Shown piece by piece: positions 8,091-17,646 of a DNA stretch of 64,000 nucleotides. How positions within the stretch are numbered: position 1 is the stretch's first letter; every line of letters starts with the position of its first letter. The DNA comes from Neorhizobium sp. UBA3556 (lineage in GTDB: Bacteria > Pseudomonadota > Alphaproteobacteria > Rhizobiales > Rhizobiaceae): positions 682,001 to 746,000 of the forward strand of contig DFNX01000016.1 in NCBI GenBank assembly GCA_002376235.1, given 5' to 3'. A program made the position numbers and the translations under genes. A model generated the notes under the pieces. That model was not told the DNA's origin. It did no database searches and saw only the letters and a list, made by a program, of their open reading frames with translations.

Positions 8091-9524
8091 TCAAAGTTGG
8101 TGGTCCGTGTCGGAGAATGCCGGATAGTTGTCAAGCAGACCGGCAATGATCTTGCCAAAGCCGATGCCGAGCGACGACTTCACCATGACCACATCACCGG
8201 GCCGGACGGAGCGCACGACATAGTCCACCAGTTCCGAAGTCTGCTCCCGGTATTCGACCTGAACGCTTTCCGGAAGCGCATCGCGCAATACAGACATTTC
8301 CGCGCCGGCAAGCCAGACGTGTTCGATGCCGGCGGCAAGCAGAGGCCCGGTCAGCTCCTCATGCAGCTGCGCGGAAAACGATCCCATCTCCAGCATATCG
8401 CCCAAAACGGCGATCCGCCGGCCGGTCAGTTCCGGGGTGGTCGCTGCGAGCAAAGCGATCGCTGCCCGCATGGAGGCCGGATTTGCATTGTAGCTTTCGT
8501 CGATCAGCGTCAGATACCCCTCGCCGATCGCAAGGCGGTGACGTTCTCCCCTGCCCTTGACGGACTTCAACCCGGCCAGCACTTCGATTGCCCGATCGAG
8601 ATCGGCGCCGACGAGATCGCAGGCACCGAGTGCCGCGACAGCGTTCTCAGCGATATGCCGCCCCGGAGCACTGATCCTGATCTCGCGCGTTTCGCCATCG
8701 AGAACAGCCCAGATGGTGGATCCTTCGCCATCGCCTTCAAAATCCGCCAGACGGAAGTCGGCCTTTGCATGCTGTCCGAAGCTGCAGATTCGCGCCACGC
8801 CGGCGTCTCTGGCGCGCTCAGCCAGGAACTCGAACTGCTTGATATCGCGGTTGAGCACGGCAACGCCGCCCTCGACCACGCCATCGAAGATCTCGGCCTT
8901 GGCTGAAGCAATCTCGTCAAGATCCCTGAAATGACCGAGATGGGCGGCGGCTATGGTCGTGATGACGGCCACATGCGGCTTGACCATTTTCACCAGTGGC
9001 GTGATCTCGCCGGCATGGTTCATGCCGATCTCGAAAACGCCGAAATCGGTATCCGCCGGCATGCGGGCAAGCGTCAGCGGCACGCCCCAGTGATTATTGA
9101 AGGAGGCGACGGCCGCATGCACATTGCCCGATGGAGCCAGCACCTGGCGCAGCATTTCCTTCGTTGTCGTCTTGCCCACCGATCCCGTCACGGCAATGAT
9201 GCGCGCGCGGCTGCGGGCACGGGATGCCACGGCCAGCTTGCCGAGCGCCACCAGCACGTCCTCGACCACGATCATCGGCACGGTCAGGCGACCAAGTGCT
9301 GGAAGCTTTCCTTCGCTGATGACAATCAGCGAAGCGCCATTGGCAACAGCGATGCTCGCATAATCATGACCGTCGACACGGTCTCCCTTGATCGCAAAAA
9401 ACGCTTCGCCTTCACTAATGGAGCGGCTGTCGATCGAAATGCCGGTAATACCTTCGGGAAGCGTACCGATCGGGCGACCTTCCATGACGGCCACCATCTC
9501 TCCCGATGTCCACAGAAAGCTCAC
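8091..9524 (-). CDS. murF: UDP-MurNAc-tripeptide--D-Ala-D-Ala ligase MurF
   Basis: MurF attaches the D-Ala-D-Ala dipeptide to UDP-MurNAc-tripeptide, completing the cytoplasmic precursor. The ATP loop GSVGKTTTK and the motif DESYNANP, both typical of MurF, are visible in the 477-residue product. The start is GTG and overlaps the murE stop by four bases (GTGA), a sign of translational coupling. The D-Ala-D-Ala ligase gene ddl, which supplies its substrate, is not in this window. Confidence 0.96.
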   Translation of the reverse strand: MSFLWTSGEMVAVMEGRPIGTLPEGITGISIDSRSISEGEAFFAIKGDRVDGHDYASIAVANGASLIVISEGKLPALGRLTVPMIVVEDVLVALGKLAVASRARSRARIIAVTGSVGKTTTKEMLRQVLAPSGNVHAAVASFNNHWGVPLTLARMPADTDFGVFEIGMNHAGEITPLVKMVKPHVAVITTIAAAHLGHFRDLDEIASAKAEIFDGVVEGGVAVLNRDIKQFEFLAERARDAGVARICSFGQHAKADFRLADFEGDGEGSTIWAVLDGETREIRISAPGRHIAENAVAALGACDLVGADLDRAIEVLAGLKSVKGRGERHRLAIGEGYLTLIDESYNANPASMRAAIALLAATTPELTGRRIAVLGDMLEMGSFSAQLHEELTGPLLAAGIEHVWLAGAEMSVLRDALPESVQVEYREQTSELVDYVVRSVRPGDVVMVKSSLGIGFGKIIAGLLDNYPAFSDTDHQL

Positions 9525-10981
9525 GATACCCTCTCCTCCAATGCACGGCGTATTTCGACGTGATCCGAGAACGGCAATACGGTCGTCCCGATCGTCTGCC
9601 CTTCCTCGTGCCCCTTGCCGGCAACGATCAGCGTATCGCCCGATTTGAGCAGGTTGACGGCATGGCGGATAGCACTTGCCCGGTCACCAATCTCAAGCGC
9701 GCCCGGTGCGGCTGCCATGATTTCGGAGCGGATAACCTCGGGCACCTCCGAGCGCGGATTGTCATCCGTCACCACGACGACATCGGCCAGACGCGTGGCA
9801 ATGTCACCCATGATCGGTCTTTTGCCCTTGTCACGATCACCACCGCAGCCGAATACGACAAGCACCTTGCCGCTGGTGAATGGCCGCACCGCCGTCAGCA
9901 CCTTTTCCAGCGCATCCGGCTTGTGCGCATAATCGACATAGGCAAGCGCTCCATCCTTCGTATGGCCCACAAGCTCAAGCCGGCCTGCAGCACCGGTCAG
10001 CGTTTCCAGTGCCTTGAAAGCGGTCTTTGCCTCGACACCCGTGGAAATCGCCAAACCCGCTGCGACCAGTGCATTGGCAAGCTGGAAATCACCGGCCAGC
10101 GGAATGTCGATTTCGAAAATCTGACCGTTGTGATGAACCTCGGCCATCTGCTTGTGGCGAAAATGCTCAACGCGTTTGACGCAAAGATAATCCCCCTTAC
10201 GCCCCACCGTACGCACATCGAGACCGGAAGCCGTGGCGACACGGATCGCTTCTTCCGACCATGCATCATCAGCAAAGATAACGGCCGGAGACCCTTTCGG
10301 CATCAGCGTATCGAACAACCGCATCTTGGCGGCCATATAGTCTTCGAACGTCGGATGATAATCCATATGGTCGCGGCCAAGGTTTGTGAAGGCGGCCGCA
10401 GACAGCCTCACGCCGTCCAGACGCGACTGGTCGAGCCCATGGCTGGATGCTTCCATCGCCGCGTGCGTTACGCCTTCATCGGCCAACTCGGCCAGAAGCT
10501 TCTGCAGTTCCACCGGATCAGGCGTCGTCAGCGAACCGTAATCATTGCGACTTGGCGAGATGACGCCCGTCGTGCCGATCTGCGCAGCGCTTAGGCCAGC
10601 CTTTGCCCAGATCTGGCGAATAAAGGACGCAACGGATGTCTTGCCTGCCGTGCCGGTCACGGCCACCATTGTCTCCGGCTGCTTGCCGAAGAACCGCGCC
10701 GCAGCCAGGGCGACAAAACGGCGCGGATTGGACACGACGAGAACCGGGATGTCGGCCTCTACCGGGTGAGCAGAAATCGCGACGACTGCCCCTTGAGCCG
10801 CGGCATCACCGATAAATTTCTGTCCGTCAGCCTTTGCTCCGGCCAAAGCCGCGAAAAGCGCGCCTGGCTTGATCTTGCGGCTGTCCAAGGAAATCCCGGT
10901 AATCTCGAGGTCTCCGAGGGGACCAGCGAGAAGGTCGTTCACTTCCGGAAAATCCGGACCAGCAAGATCGCGCAGTTTCAT
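9521..10981 (-). CDS. murE: UDP-MurNAc-dipeptide--meso-diaminopimelate ligase MurE
   Basis: MurE adds the third residue of the stem peptide. The ATP loop reads GTAGKTS (110-116). The late motif DDNPRSE contains DNPR, the signature of enzymes specific for meso-diaminopimelate rather than lysine, so the wall is of the Gram-negative DAP type. The protein is 486 residues long. The gene is separated from ftsI by 56 bases that contain a perfect hairpin (10999-11025), the only sizeable gap inside this operon. Confidence 0.96.
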   Translation of the reverse strand: MKLRDLAGPDFPEVNDLLAGPLGDLEITGISLDSRKIKPGALFAALAGAKADGQKFIGDAAAQGAVVAISAHPVEADIPVLVVSNPRRFVALAAARFFGKQPETMVAVTGTAGKTSVASFIRQIWAKAGLSAAQIGTTGVISPSRNDYGSLTTPDPVELQKLLAELADEGVTHAAMEASSHGLDQSRLDGVRLSAAAFTNLGRDHMDYHPTFEDYMAAKMRLFDTLMPKGSPAVIFADDAWSEEAIRVATASGLDVRTVGRKGDYLCVKRVEHFRHKQMAEVHHNGQIFEIDIPLAGDFQLANALVAAGLAISTGVEAKTAFKALETLTGAAGRLELVGHTKDGALAYVDYAHKPDALEKVLTAVRPFTSGKVLVVFGCGGDRDKGKRPIMGDIATRLADVVVVTDDNPRSEVPEVIRSEIMAAAPGALEIGDRASAIRHAVNLLKSGDTLIVAGKGHEEGQTIGTTVLPFSDHVEIRRALEERVS

Positions 10982-10998
10982 CTGTTCATTCCATCTTT

Positions 10999-11025
10999 CG
11001 AGCGGCGTTCACGAATCGCCGCTCG
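10999..11025 (-). promoter_or_regulatory. Perfect hairpin between ftsI and murE
   Basis: CGAGCGGCG and CGCCGCTCG form a nine-base-pair stem around a nine-base loop in the short gap between the ftsI stop and the murE ATG. No T-tract follows on the minus strand, so it is not a classical terminator. It could stabilise the processed mRNA or affect murE translation; the function is unknown. Confidence 0.5.
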
Positions 11026-11037
11026 AGTTGTTGTCGC

Positions 11038-12786
11038 TCAATAAGACACAAGCAGGGCAGAACCGTCATTGCCGAATTTCGGCTTTACACCGAGAATGGG
11101 AGCAGAGCGGCTGATGATCTCCTTGACCATCGGCGCAGCCGATGTGGCGGCCAGAGCAGCACCATTGCCCTTCTCGGTTTTCGGCTCATCGCTGAAACTC
11201 AGGACCACATATCGTGGGTTGTCCATCGGGAATGCAGACAGGAAGGCATTGAAATTCTTGTCATGCGCATAACGGCCGTTGACGACCTTGTCGGCGGTAC
11301 CCGTCTTGCCACCGACATCGAAACCATCGACGCGCGCGTTACGGCCCGAACCGTTGGCTCCATTCCACTCGAACAGATAGCGCATGTCCCGACTCGTGGA
11401 CGGCTTAAGCACCTGGGCTGCGATCTGATCAGCCTGCTCCTGCGTTCTGGGCAGGAAGGTCGGCTCGATCAGCTTGCCGCCGTTGACGAGTGCTGCACCG
11501 GCAACCGCCGTCTGCAGCGGCGTTGTGGATACGCCGTGTCCAAAGGAAATGGTGATGGAATTGATCTTCTTCCACTGTCGCGGCTGGCTCGGCATGGCGA
11601 CCTCAGGAAGCTCCGTCTTCATCCTGGACAACAGGCCGAGACGTGTCAAAAACTCCTTGTGGCCATCAATCCCAACGGCGTCCGCAATCTTCGCGGTACC
11701 GATGTTCGACGAATACTGGAAGATTTCCGGCACGCTCAACATACGTCCCTTGCCGTGGAAATCCTTGATGGTGAACCCGCCGATACGGATCGGGAAACGA
11801 GCATCGAAAATGCTGTTCAGGTTCATCTTGCCGTCATCGAGACCCATAGCGAGCGTGAAGGACTTGAAGGTCGACCCCATTTCAAACGTGCTGTTCGTCA
11901 TGCGGTTCATCCACCCCTTCTCGGCGTCCACGCCATTCGGGTCGTTCGGATCGAAATCCGGCGCAGAGGCCAGGCCGAGAATTTCGCCGGTATGAACATC
12001 GACGACGGCAGCGCCCGCGCCGATCGCGTGATATTTGCCGATCGACGCGGCAACGACGTCCTGAACGATGGCCTGGACCCTGAGATCGATCGAAAGTTTG
12101 ACCGGCTCGAGCGGCTGGTTCGACGTCATGCCGACAGAGGCAAGATCGGCCAGCCCCTGGCTGTCGATATAACGCTCCATCCCGGCGACACCGCGGTTGT
12201 CGATATTCACATAACCGACAATGTGAGCAGCGGTGCGGCCACCCGGATAGAAGCGACGCTTTTCAGGTCGGAACCCGATACCGGGAACGCCGAGCGCGAG
12301 AATCTGGCTCTGCTGCTTCGGCGTCAACTGGCGACGCAGCCACTGGAAGCGCGAATTGGACTTGAGCTTGGAATAGGTCGATTTGACGTCGAGATCCGTC
12401 AGCACGGTCGACAGCTTCTCAACCACCTCGTCAGCGTCTACGATCTTGTGCGGCTCGGCAAACAGCGAGACCGTGCGAATATCTGTGGCAAGGATAGCGC
12501 CGTTGCGATCAACGATATCCGGTCGCGACGCCATAAGACGGTCGGCAGGCAGAATGCTCGACGTTATCTCCGGCTGCGCCATACCATATTGCACAAGACG
12601 CCCGCCGACCACCAAGTAGACCACAGCAAAACCGGCGATCAATAGACCGACACGGTTGCGGGCCTGCGCCGATTTCTTCTTGCGCGATCCCTCGAATGCA
12701 GCCCCGCCGACGAAAGACCTGCCCTTGCGGTCGGACGAAAAATGCGCCCGGCGTTTGACCACCATAACCCTAGAAAGAAAAGACAT
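11038..12786 (-). CDS. ftsI: Septal peptidoglycan transpeptidase FtsI (PBP3)
   Basis: FtsI is the class B penicillin-binding protein that cross-links septal peptidoglycan in the periplasm, working with FtsW. The 582-residue product has a basic cytoplasmic N-terminus and one membrane anchor at about residues 46-64, then the dimerisation domain. The transpeptidase domain follows, with the active-site tetrad STFK at 305-308, an SSN motif near 355 and KTGT near 493. Its ATG overlaps the ftsL stop by one base (TAATG). The start MSFLSRVMVV fits this overlap. Confidence 0.96.
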   Translation of the reverse strand: MSFLSRVMVVKRRAHFSSDRKGRSFVGGAAFEGSRKKKSAQARNRVGLLIAGFAVVYLVVGGRLVQYGMAQPEITSSILPADRLMASRPDIVDRNGAILATDIRTVSLFAEPHKIVDADEVVEKLSTVLTDLDVKSTYSKLKSNSRFQWLRRQLTPKQQSQILALGVPGIGFRPEKRRFYPGGRTAAHIVGYVNIDNRGVAGMERYIDSQGLADLASVGMTSNQPLEPVKLSIDLRVQAIVQDVVAASIGKYHAIGAGAAVVDVHTGEILGLASAPDFDPNDPNGVDAEKGWMNRMTNSTFEMGSTFKSFTLAMGLDDGKMNLNSIFDARFPIRIGGFTIKDFHGKGRMLSVPEIFQYSSNIGTAKIADAVGIDGHKEFLTRLGLLSRMKTELPEVAMPSQPRQWKKINSITISFGHGVSTTPLQTAVAGAALVNGGKLIEPTFLPRTQEQADQIAAQVLKPSTSRDMRYLFEWNGANGSGRNARVDGFDVGGKTGTADKVVNGRYAHDKNFNAFLSAFPMDNPRYVVLSFSDEPKTEKGNGAALAATSAAPMVKEIISRSAPILGVKPKFGNDGSALLVSY

Positions 12787-13250
12787 TAGCGCCTCACCGA
12801 GCCTGTGGACATATTATCGGGTGCCCAGCCACGCGGCAGCGGCAGCGGAACCTTGGAAGCGGGCGTCGCCTTAGCCTGCTCGACACCCTTGAGTGCGGCA
12901 GCAACTTCGCCATTCTTGCCTGCAATAATATCCTCGATCGTCGTATCGGGTTGCGGAAGTTGCGACCTGTGCATCGGCAATTCCTTCGGCATGGCAAGCT
13001 GCGTCGGCAGCGTGGGAACGAGACCAAGCTCCGAATCGTAATTCTTGATCAACGGCTGCAGGCGGTTCGGCTGCGTCACGAGAGCCCAGTCCGCCTTCAG
13101 AAGATCGATCGTATCGCGTTCAAGCCTGATCTCGGACTCAAGCCGGCGAACCTCGGCCAGCTTCTCGTCCGCTTTATGCTTGATCGTATAGGTGACAACC
13201 GCCATCGTGGTCATCACGCCGATCAGGACGAGATCGAAACCTCTCAGCAT
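12786..13250 (-). CDS. ftsL: Cell division protein FtsL-like
   Basis: FtsL is a small bitopic scaffold of the divisome that, in studied bacteria, binds FtsB and FtsQ and activates FtsWI. This 154-residue protein has one membrane helix near residues 5-23 and a following coiled-coil-like stretch (DEKLAEVRRLESEIRLERD). A proline-rich C-terminal tail makes it longer than enterobacterial FtsL. FtsL is poorly conserved in sequence, so the call rests on topology and on its place between rsmH and ftsI. It starts two bases after the rsmH stop. Confidence 0.85.
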   Translation of the reverse strand: MLRGFDLVLIGVMTTMAVVTYTIKHKADEKLAEVRRLESEIRLERDTIDLLKADWALVTQPNRLQPLIKNYDSELGLVPTLPTQLAMPKELPMHRSQLPQPDTTIEDIIAGKNGEVAAALKGVEQAKATPASKVPLPLPRGWAPDNMSTGSVRR

Positions 13251-13252
13251 CC

Positions 13253-14278
13253 TCAGGCCCCCATGGTCGCAAGGCTGGCCAGATCGGGCAGCGAGAAAAT
13301 GGACAGATCATCGGCGCCGGGCTTCGCTCCAGTACGAACACCCATCCGCAGCTTGGCAGATCTGGCGCGCGGATTGATCTCGGATTCGGCCTCGCTGGCC
13401 GCGATCATCTGCTTGCCGGGAAACTCGAAGATTGCGGAGCGAACTTCGACCGCCGGCATATGCCGTGAACCGGAAGCCTTGCCGGAACGATCGGAGAAGA
13501 ACTGCTTGACGATGCGATCCTCAAGAGAATGAAAGGTTACGACAACAAGACGCCCACCAGGCTTGAGCGACCGCTCGGCAGCAAAGAGCGCGCGAGCCAA
13601 TTCACCCAACTCATCATTGACGAAGATGCGAAGCGCCTGAAAGACACGGGTCGCAGGATGGATCTTGTCCTTGGCTTTGCGTGGATTGACGCTCTCGATC
13701 AGATTGGCAAGATCGCGCGTCGTCTCGAAAGGCTGCGTAGCGCGGCGTTTCTCGATAGCACGCGCGATACGTCCCGGATGATTTTCCTCTCCGAGAAATC
13801 CGAAAATACGGATCAGGTCACCGACCTTCGCCCGATTGACGACATCCGCCGCAGAAACGCCCGAAGACGACATGCGCATATCGAGCGGCCCATTGCGCTG
13901 AAACGAAAAACCACGCTCGGCCTCGTCAATCTGCATGGAAGACACGCCGATATCGAGAACAACGCCATCGAGACCTTCATCCGGAGCAAAATCGGCCAAT
14001 CGGGAAAACGGGGTGTGAATGAGCGACAACCGCCCCTGCTGCGCCTCGGCCATCGCCTGCCCCGCAGAGATTGCAGTCGGATCGCGATCAAGGGCGACTA
14101 CCGAAGCACCGGCAGAAAGGAGCGCGGACGTATAGCCACCCGCGCCGAATGTGCCATCAAGGATGATCTTACCCGCTTCAGGCTGAAGCGCGCGAACCAC
14201 TTCCTCGAGCATAACGGGAACATGGCGAACCGGCCCACCTTCGGCCTCGACCTCAGCACCACCCGATCTATTCACCAT
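13253..14278 (-). CDS. rsmH: 16S rRNA (cytosine(1402)-N(4))-methyltransferase RsmH
   Basis: RsmH (MraW) methylates N4 of C1402 in 16S rRNA using SAM. The protein shows HVPVMLEEVV at the start, the SAM-binding motif DGTFGAGGYT, and the family motifs DIGVSSMQID and VTFHSLEDRIVK. I use the ATG at 14276-14278 (341 residues) because GAGAG sits about six bases upstream. A TTG six codons earlier would place this ribosome site inside the gene. It is the first gene of the dcw operon in this window, with no mraZ upstream. Confidence 0.95.
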   Translation of the reverse strand: MVNRSGGAEVEAEGGPVRHVPVMLEEVVRALQPEAGKIILDGTFGAGGYTSALLSAGASVVALDRDPTAISAGQAMAEAQQGRLSLIHTPFSRLADFAPDEGLDGVVLDIGVSSMQIDEAERGFSFQRNGPLDMRMSSSGVSAADVVNRAKVGDLIRIFGFLGEENHPGRIARAIEKRRATQPFETTRDLANLIESVNPRKAKDKIHPATRVFQALRIFVNDELGELARALFAAERSLKPGGRLVVVTFHSLEDRIVKQFFSDRSGKASGSRHMPAVEVRSAIFEFPGKQMIAASEAESEINPRARSAKLRMGVRTGAKPGADDLSIFSLPDLASLATMGA

Positions 14279-14674
14279 ACCGCACTCTCGCTGCAATTAG
14301 AGCAGAAAACAGAAACTTATCCGCCGGCACGCACCCGCAATTCCGATCATCCGCAGGGGACTGAAGCACCCAGTTGCGAGGCAGAGCATCGCCTCCGTAG
14401 CAGCATGAAAAATGAACTGACGTTCGACCAGACAGACACCCGCGAAACGAGTCTCGAAAGCCGTTCCCGACAAGCATTTATTTATGACCCGTTAAGTTTA
14501 ACAAAACATTACCGCGGCCAATCTGACGGCAGGATACGGCGACCTGAGAACGTCATAGAAATCTCAATCAAGCCGTTGAAATAACAAATATCTTAGATCA
14601 TCAAACAGGAAACAGGGACAGGAATGCCCCTCAGCGACTTCAGGGACTTTCCCTTTCGCCCCGCAGCAAAGTCA
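14279..14674. other. Leader region of the dcw operon
   Basis: About 400 bases separate rsmH from the RNase P RNA. No mraZ-like frame is present on either strand. An AT-rich patch at about 14475-14520 includes the inverted repeat GTTAAGTTTAAC (14491-14502) and is the likeliest place for the operon promoter, but I cannot assign -35 and -10 boxes confidently. The remainder would form a long untranslated leader. Confidence 0.4.
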
Positions 14675-15085
14675 GAATCGCCAGTTGGCCTGTAAGCCGG
14701 GTTCTGTATGGCTCCGATGCATGCACCGGAACGTGGCAGCCATTCATCTGGGACGATGTTTGCACATCGCCTCATGCAACCCACCCGGATGACTGGCCCA
14801 GAAACAGGCTGTAAGCGCTTGTGGCGCCCCGCATCATCCCTATTCGGTCTTGCTCCCGGTGGGGTTTACCTTGCCGCCGCTGTCACCAGAGGCGCGGTGG
14901 GCTCTTACCCCACCCTTTCACCCTTACCCCGCATATAGCGAGGCGGTTTGCTTTCTGTGGCACTTTCCCTGGGGTCACCCCCGCCGGACGTTATCCGGCA
15001 CCGTGTTTCCGTGGAGCCCGGACTTTCCTCACCCTACCGCCTTTCGACATTGGTAAAGCGCGGCTGCCCGGCCAACTGGCACCGG
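14675..15085 (-). ncRNA. rnpB: RNase P RNA (bacterial class A)
   Basis: Read on the minus strand, the region contains the conserved 5' core GAGGAAAGTCCGGGCTCC, the ACAGAAA segment followed by CAAACCGCC, and near the 3' end AGAACCCGGCTTACAG. The ends pair as helix P1: GGCCAACTGGC on the plus strand at 15070-15080 matches GCCAGTTGGCC at 14680-14690. The length of about 400 bases is typical of the alphaproteobacterial ribozyme that matures tRNA 5' ends. The boundaries are placed a few bases outside P1 and are approximate. Confidence 0.95.
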
Positions 15086-15180
15086 CTCCATAAACGGTTT
15101 GATCCGCAAAGACCACAGCACAAGGCAAAGAATTCATCGGAATGACAAGCAATGCAAAGCGCTTCGGTCAATTTCCGGAA

Positions 15181-15816
15181 TCAGAACATCAACGGAAAGG
15201 TCCGCCCGTAGTCCAGAGCCACCGTAGCATAGGAGGCAGCCTCTGCCGGCTTTGCAATATCCATGGAGGCAATCACGACCTCGACCTTGTTGCAGTAGCG
15301 TTGCGACACCGGGTTCATGCGCTTTGCGCCATGACCGGCATTGTACTTCAGGATGGTACGGCAGAGCTTGCCATCACCGAGCTCATGCGCTCCGGCAAGA
15401 TATTTCATTCCGAAGCGGATATTCGTTTCTGGATCGTAGAGACCGGACGCACGCCCCTTGTATCCCATCAACTTGGCCGTAGCAGGTTTGATCTGCATGA
15501 GACCAATTTCCCCGGCACTCCCTTTGGCTGTCGAACGAAAACTGCTTTCGATCCGCACCACCGCCATCGCGAGCTCGACCGGAACATCGTATTGATCGGC
15601 ATACTGACGGATCAGTCCTTCGTAATGCGCCTGTCGAATGGCAAGCTGATCCTGAGGCGTCTTGGCCTGCTTATCGGTTTCGCGCGTTTCCCAGGGCTTG
15701 ATGACCCGTTTTTCGATAGAGTTCGTCGTCTCCCCACCATCTTCGGCGCGCACGAAATCTGTACCCGCAGCAAGCACGACCATGCCCGCTGCGGCTGCAA
15801 TAGCCAGCATTCTCAT
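15181..15816 (-). CDS. Lytic transglycosylase (SLT family), exported
   Basis: This is a soluble lytic transglycosylase-like enzyme that would cleave the MurNAc-GlcNAc bond in periplasmic peptidoglycan with formation of 1,6-anhydroMurNAc. The catalytic glutamate is in VRIESSF, followed by GEIGLMQIKP and the late LKYNAGHG motif of the SLT fold. I use the ATG at 15814-15816 (211 residues), since it begins a signal peptide, MRMLAIAAAAGMVVLAAG. An in-frame start 22 codons earlier is possible but would bury the signal. It lies just upstream of rnpB on the same strand. Confidence 0.85.
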   Translation of the reverse strand: MRMLAIAAAAGMVVLAAGTDFVRAEDGGETTNSIEKRVIKPWETRETDKQAKTPQDQLAIRQAHYEGLIRQYADQYDVPVELAMAVVRIESSFRSTAKGSAGEIGLMQIKPATAKLMGYKGRASGLYDPETNIRFGMKYLAGAHELGDGKLCRTILKYNAGHGAKRMNPVSQRYCNKVEVVIASMDIAKPAEAASYATVALDYGRTFPLMF

Positions 15817-16063
15817 GAAGTAAGTCAGTCTCCGGGTAAGGTCCTTCAACTCTTGGACCTGAAAGGTTCGCGGGCGGCACATACCGATCCTTCAGAAGTA
15901 CCGCCGGAAAGACGATGCAACTGTTGACGAAACCTGTTCGTTTTTCTTTGCAATCCCCGCCTACAAGGCGATTGCGCGAGCCACTGCTTAAACCCGGTTA
16001 TTAAGGAAAGTCTGTGGCGGCGCAGCAAAACGTCGTTTTTACTACCTTACAACTCGCAAGGCC

Positions 16064-16837
16064 TCAGCTTTCAGGCTGCCTATATTTCGGCAGCGAAGTG
16101 AGCAATCTGTGCAGAGTGTCTATCGTCGAAAAGTCGGCGATTCCATCCACCAGTGCCGGGCGAAAATGCCGCTGGAACGCTTCCACCACACCCTTCGTCC
16201 GCTCGCAAAAATTACCTGTTATCTCAAGATCGTAGCCATAGAGCGACAGCATCGATTGCAACGCCTCGATCGGCTGCCCCGCCTCTCCCAATTGAAAAAA
16301 GCGACCACCTGCAATCAGGCTAGCATCAAGCCAATGCCCGACGCCCGCATCGTGAAGGGTCTTCCATGGAAAATTTTCGCCCGGATCAACCTTACGGATC
16401 GGCGCCACATCGGAGTGTCCAAGCACACGTTCCGGCCGGATCGACCACCGATTGCCGCAATCCAGACACAATTGGATAACCGCATCGATCTGAACCGAAG
16501 GAAACATGGGAAGCCCGCGCGGATGCCCGGGATTGGCAATTTCGACACCGATGGAACAGGAGTTGATGTCGACCTCTCCGGCCCAGGCGCTCTTGCCCGC
16601 ATGCCAGGCACGCCGCCCCTCAGGCACGAGTTGTACGACCCGCCCATCCTCGTGGACGAAATAATGGCTGGAAACCTGGCTCTCCTCGTTACAGAGCCAG
16701 TTCAGCGCCTGATCCGCATCCGGCATGCCGGTATAATGGAGGATGATCGCATCGGGATTGCGGCCGGAAACACGCTCCCCATGATTGGGAGAGCGTCGCA
16801 CGGATGCCCCCGCATAGTCCGCAACAAAATCGCTCAT
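16064..16837 (-). CDS. N-acetylmuramoyl-L-alanine amidase (AmpD/AmiD type) with peptidoglycan-binding domain
   Basis: The N-terminal part is an Amidase_2 domain, with LHYTG carrying the first zinc histidine near residue 34 and GHSDVAP..K.DPG carrying the later ligands near 160-170. The C-terminal 80 residues form a peptidoglycan-binding-like helical domain (IEALQSMLSLYGYDLEITG). There is no signal peptide in the 257 residues, suggesting cytoplasmic recycling of anhydromuropeptides, as for AmpD, although AmiD-like enzymes have the same domain pair. Its ATG overlaps the upstream DnaJ-like gene stop by four bases, so the two are probably co-translated. Confidence 0.88.
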   Translation of the reverse strand: MSDFVADYAGASVRRSPNHGERVSGRNPDAIILHYTGMPDADQALNWLCNEESQVSSHYFVHEDGRVVQLVPEGRRAWHAGKSAWAGEVDINSCSIGVEIANPGHPRGLPMFPSVQIDAVIQLCLDCGNRWSIRPERVLGHSDVAPIRKVDPGENFPWKTLHDAGVGHWLDASLIAGGRFFQLGEAGQPIEALQSMLSLYGYDLEITGNFCERTKGVVEAFQRHFRPALVDGIADFSTIDTLHRLLTSLPKYRQPES

Positions 16838-17577
16838 GCTGCGCGGCGCTCTCTCTCGATCGCTTTATAAGCCGCATTCAGCGCAGCCATCCGCTCGTTA
16901 GCGGCGGCATGAAGCGTGGCGGGCACTCCACGGGCAATCAGACGATCGGGATGATGTTCCGAGACCAGCAGACGATATTGCTTGCGGATTGCAGCGAAAT
17001 CGTCCTCCGGCGAAACGCCAAGCACGAGATACGGGTCCTGACCATCGAGATGCACATGCCGCGCCATGATTCGGCGGAAATGCTCGTCATTTATCCTGAA
17101 AATCTCGGCTATGCGGCCAAGGAACAGCAATTCCTTCTCATGCACGAGACCGTCTGCCTTTGCGATATGGAACAGCCCGTCCACAACACTCTCGAGCATC
17201 GGGCAGTTCTCGGAAGCTCCTGAACTGCAAAGACCGGAGAGCTTCGTCGCATAGGCCTCGTAACCTGCCACGTCCTGGCGCGCGAGATTGTAAAGGCGCG
17301 CGACGTTACGGGCTTCCTCATCCGGAAAATCGAAAATCTGCTGGAAAGCCTTCACTTCCGCTTCCGTGACGATGCCATCGGCCTTCGCCATCTTTGCGGA
17401 TAGTGCGATGATGGCGACGGAGAAGGATACCTGTCTACGGGTCTCCGGATCTCCTTCGAACAGGGTACGGATGGCCTCGACGACACGGCCCAGCGCACTA
17501 CCGGCAGCGTCGCCTATTGCGCTGACGAGTCGCTCCCATAGCGAAGAAATCTGCAGACAGGAAAAATCGAATATCAT
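16834..17577 (-). CDS. TerB/DnaJ domain protein (DjlA-like)
   Basis: The protein combines a TerB-like all-helical domain (about residues 45-165) with a C-terminal J domain (about 180-247) that contains the HPD motif in SEHHPDRL needed to stimulate DnaK. DjlA of enterobacteria has the same order but with an N-terminal membrane anchor. Here the N-terminus MIFDFSCLQISSLWERL is only weakly hydrophobic. I use ATG 17575-17577 (247 residues); a longer frame from 17631 adds a segment unlike the family. It forms a two-gene unit with the amidase. Confidence 0.82.
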   Translation of the reverse strand: MIFDFSCLQISSLWERLVSAIGDAAGSALGRVVEAIRTLFEGDPETRRQVSFSVAIIALSAKMAKADGIVTEAEVKAFQQIFDFPDEEARNVARLYNLARQDVAGYEAYATKLSGLCSSGASENCPMLESVVDGLFHIAKADGLVHEKELLFLGRIAEIFRINDEHFRRIMARHVHLDGQDPYLVLGVSPEDDFAAIRKQYRLLVSEHHPDRLIARGVPATLHAAANERMAALNAAYKAIERERRAA

Positions 17578-17646
17578 CCCCTTAAAAGACCAGATTACAG
17601 CAAAAAATGCAACGCATCGGGTAGCCTGCAACGGATTAAACTATGT

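Noticed and set aside
14491..14502. GTTAAGTTTAAC considered as a CtrA site before the dcw operon
   Set aside because: The two TTAA halves are two bases apart instead of the seven needed for the full CtrA box.
16109..16870. Long plus-strand frames antisense to the amidase and other minus-strand genes
   Set aside because: They mirror the codon bias of the real genes on the other strand and lack domains and ribosome sites.
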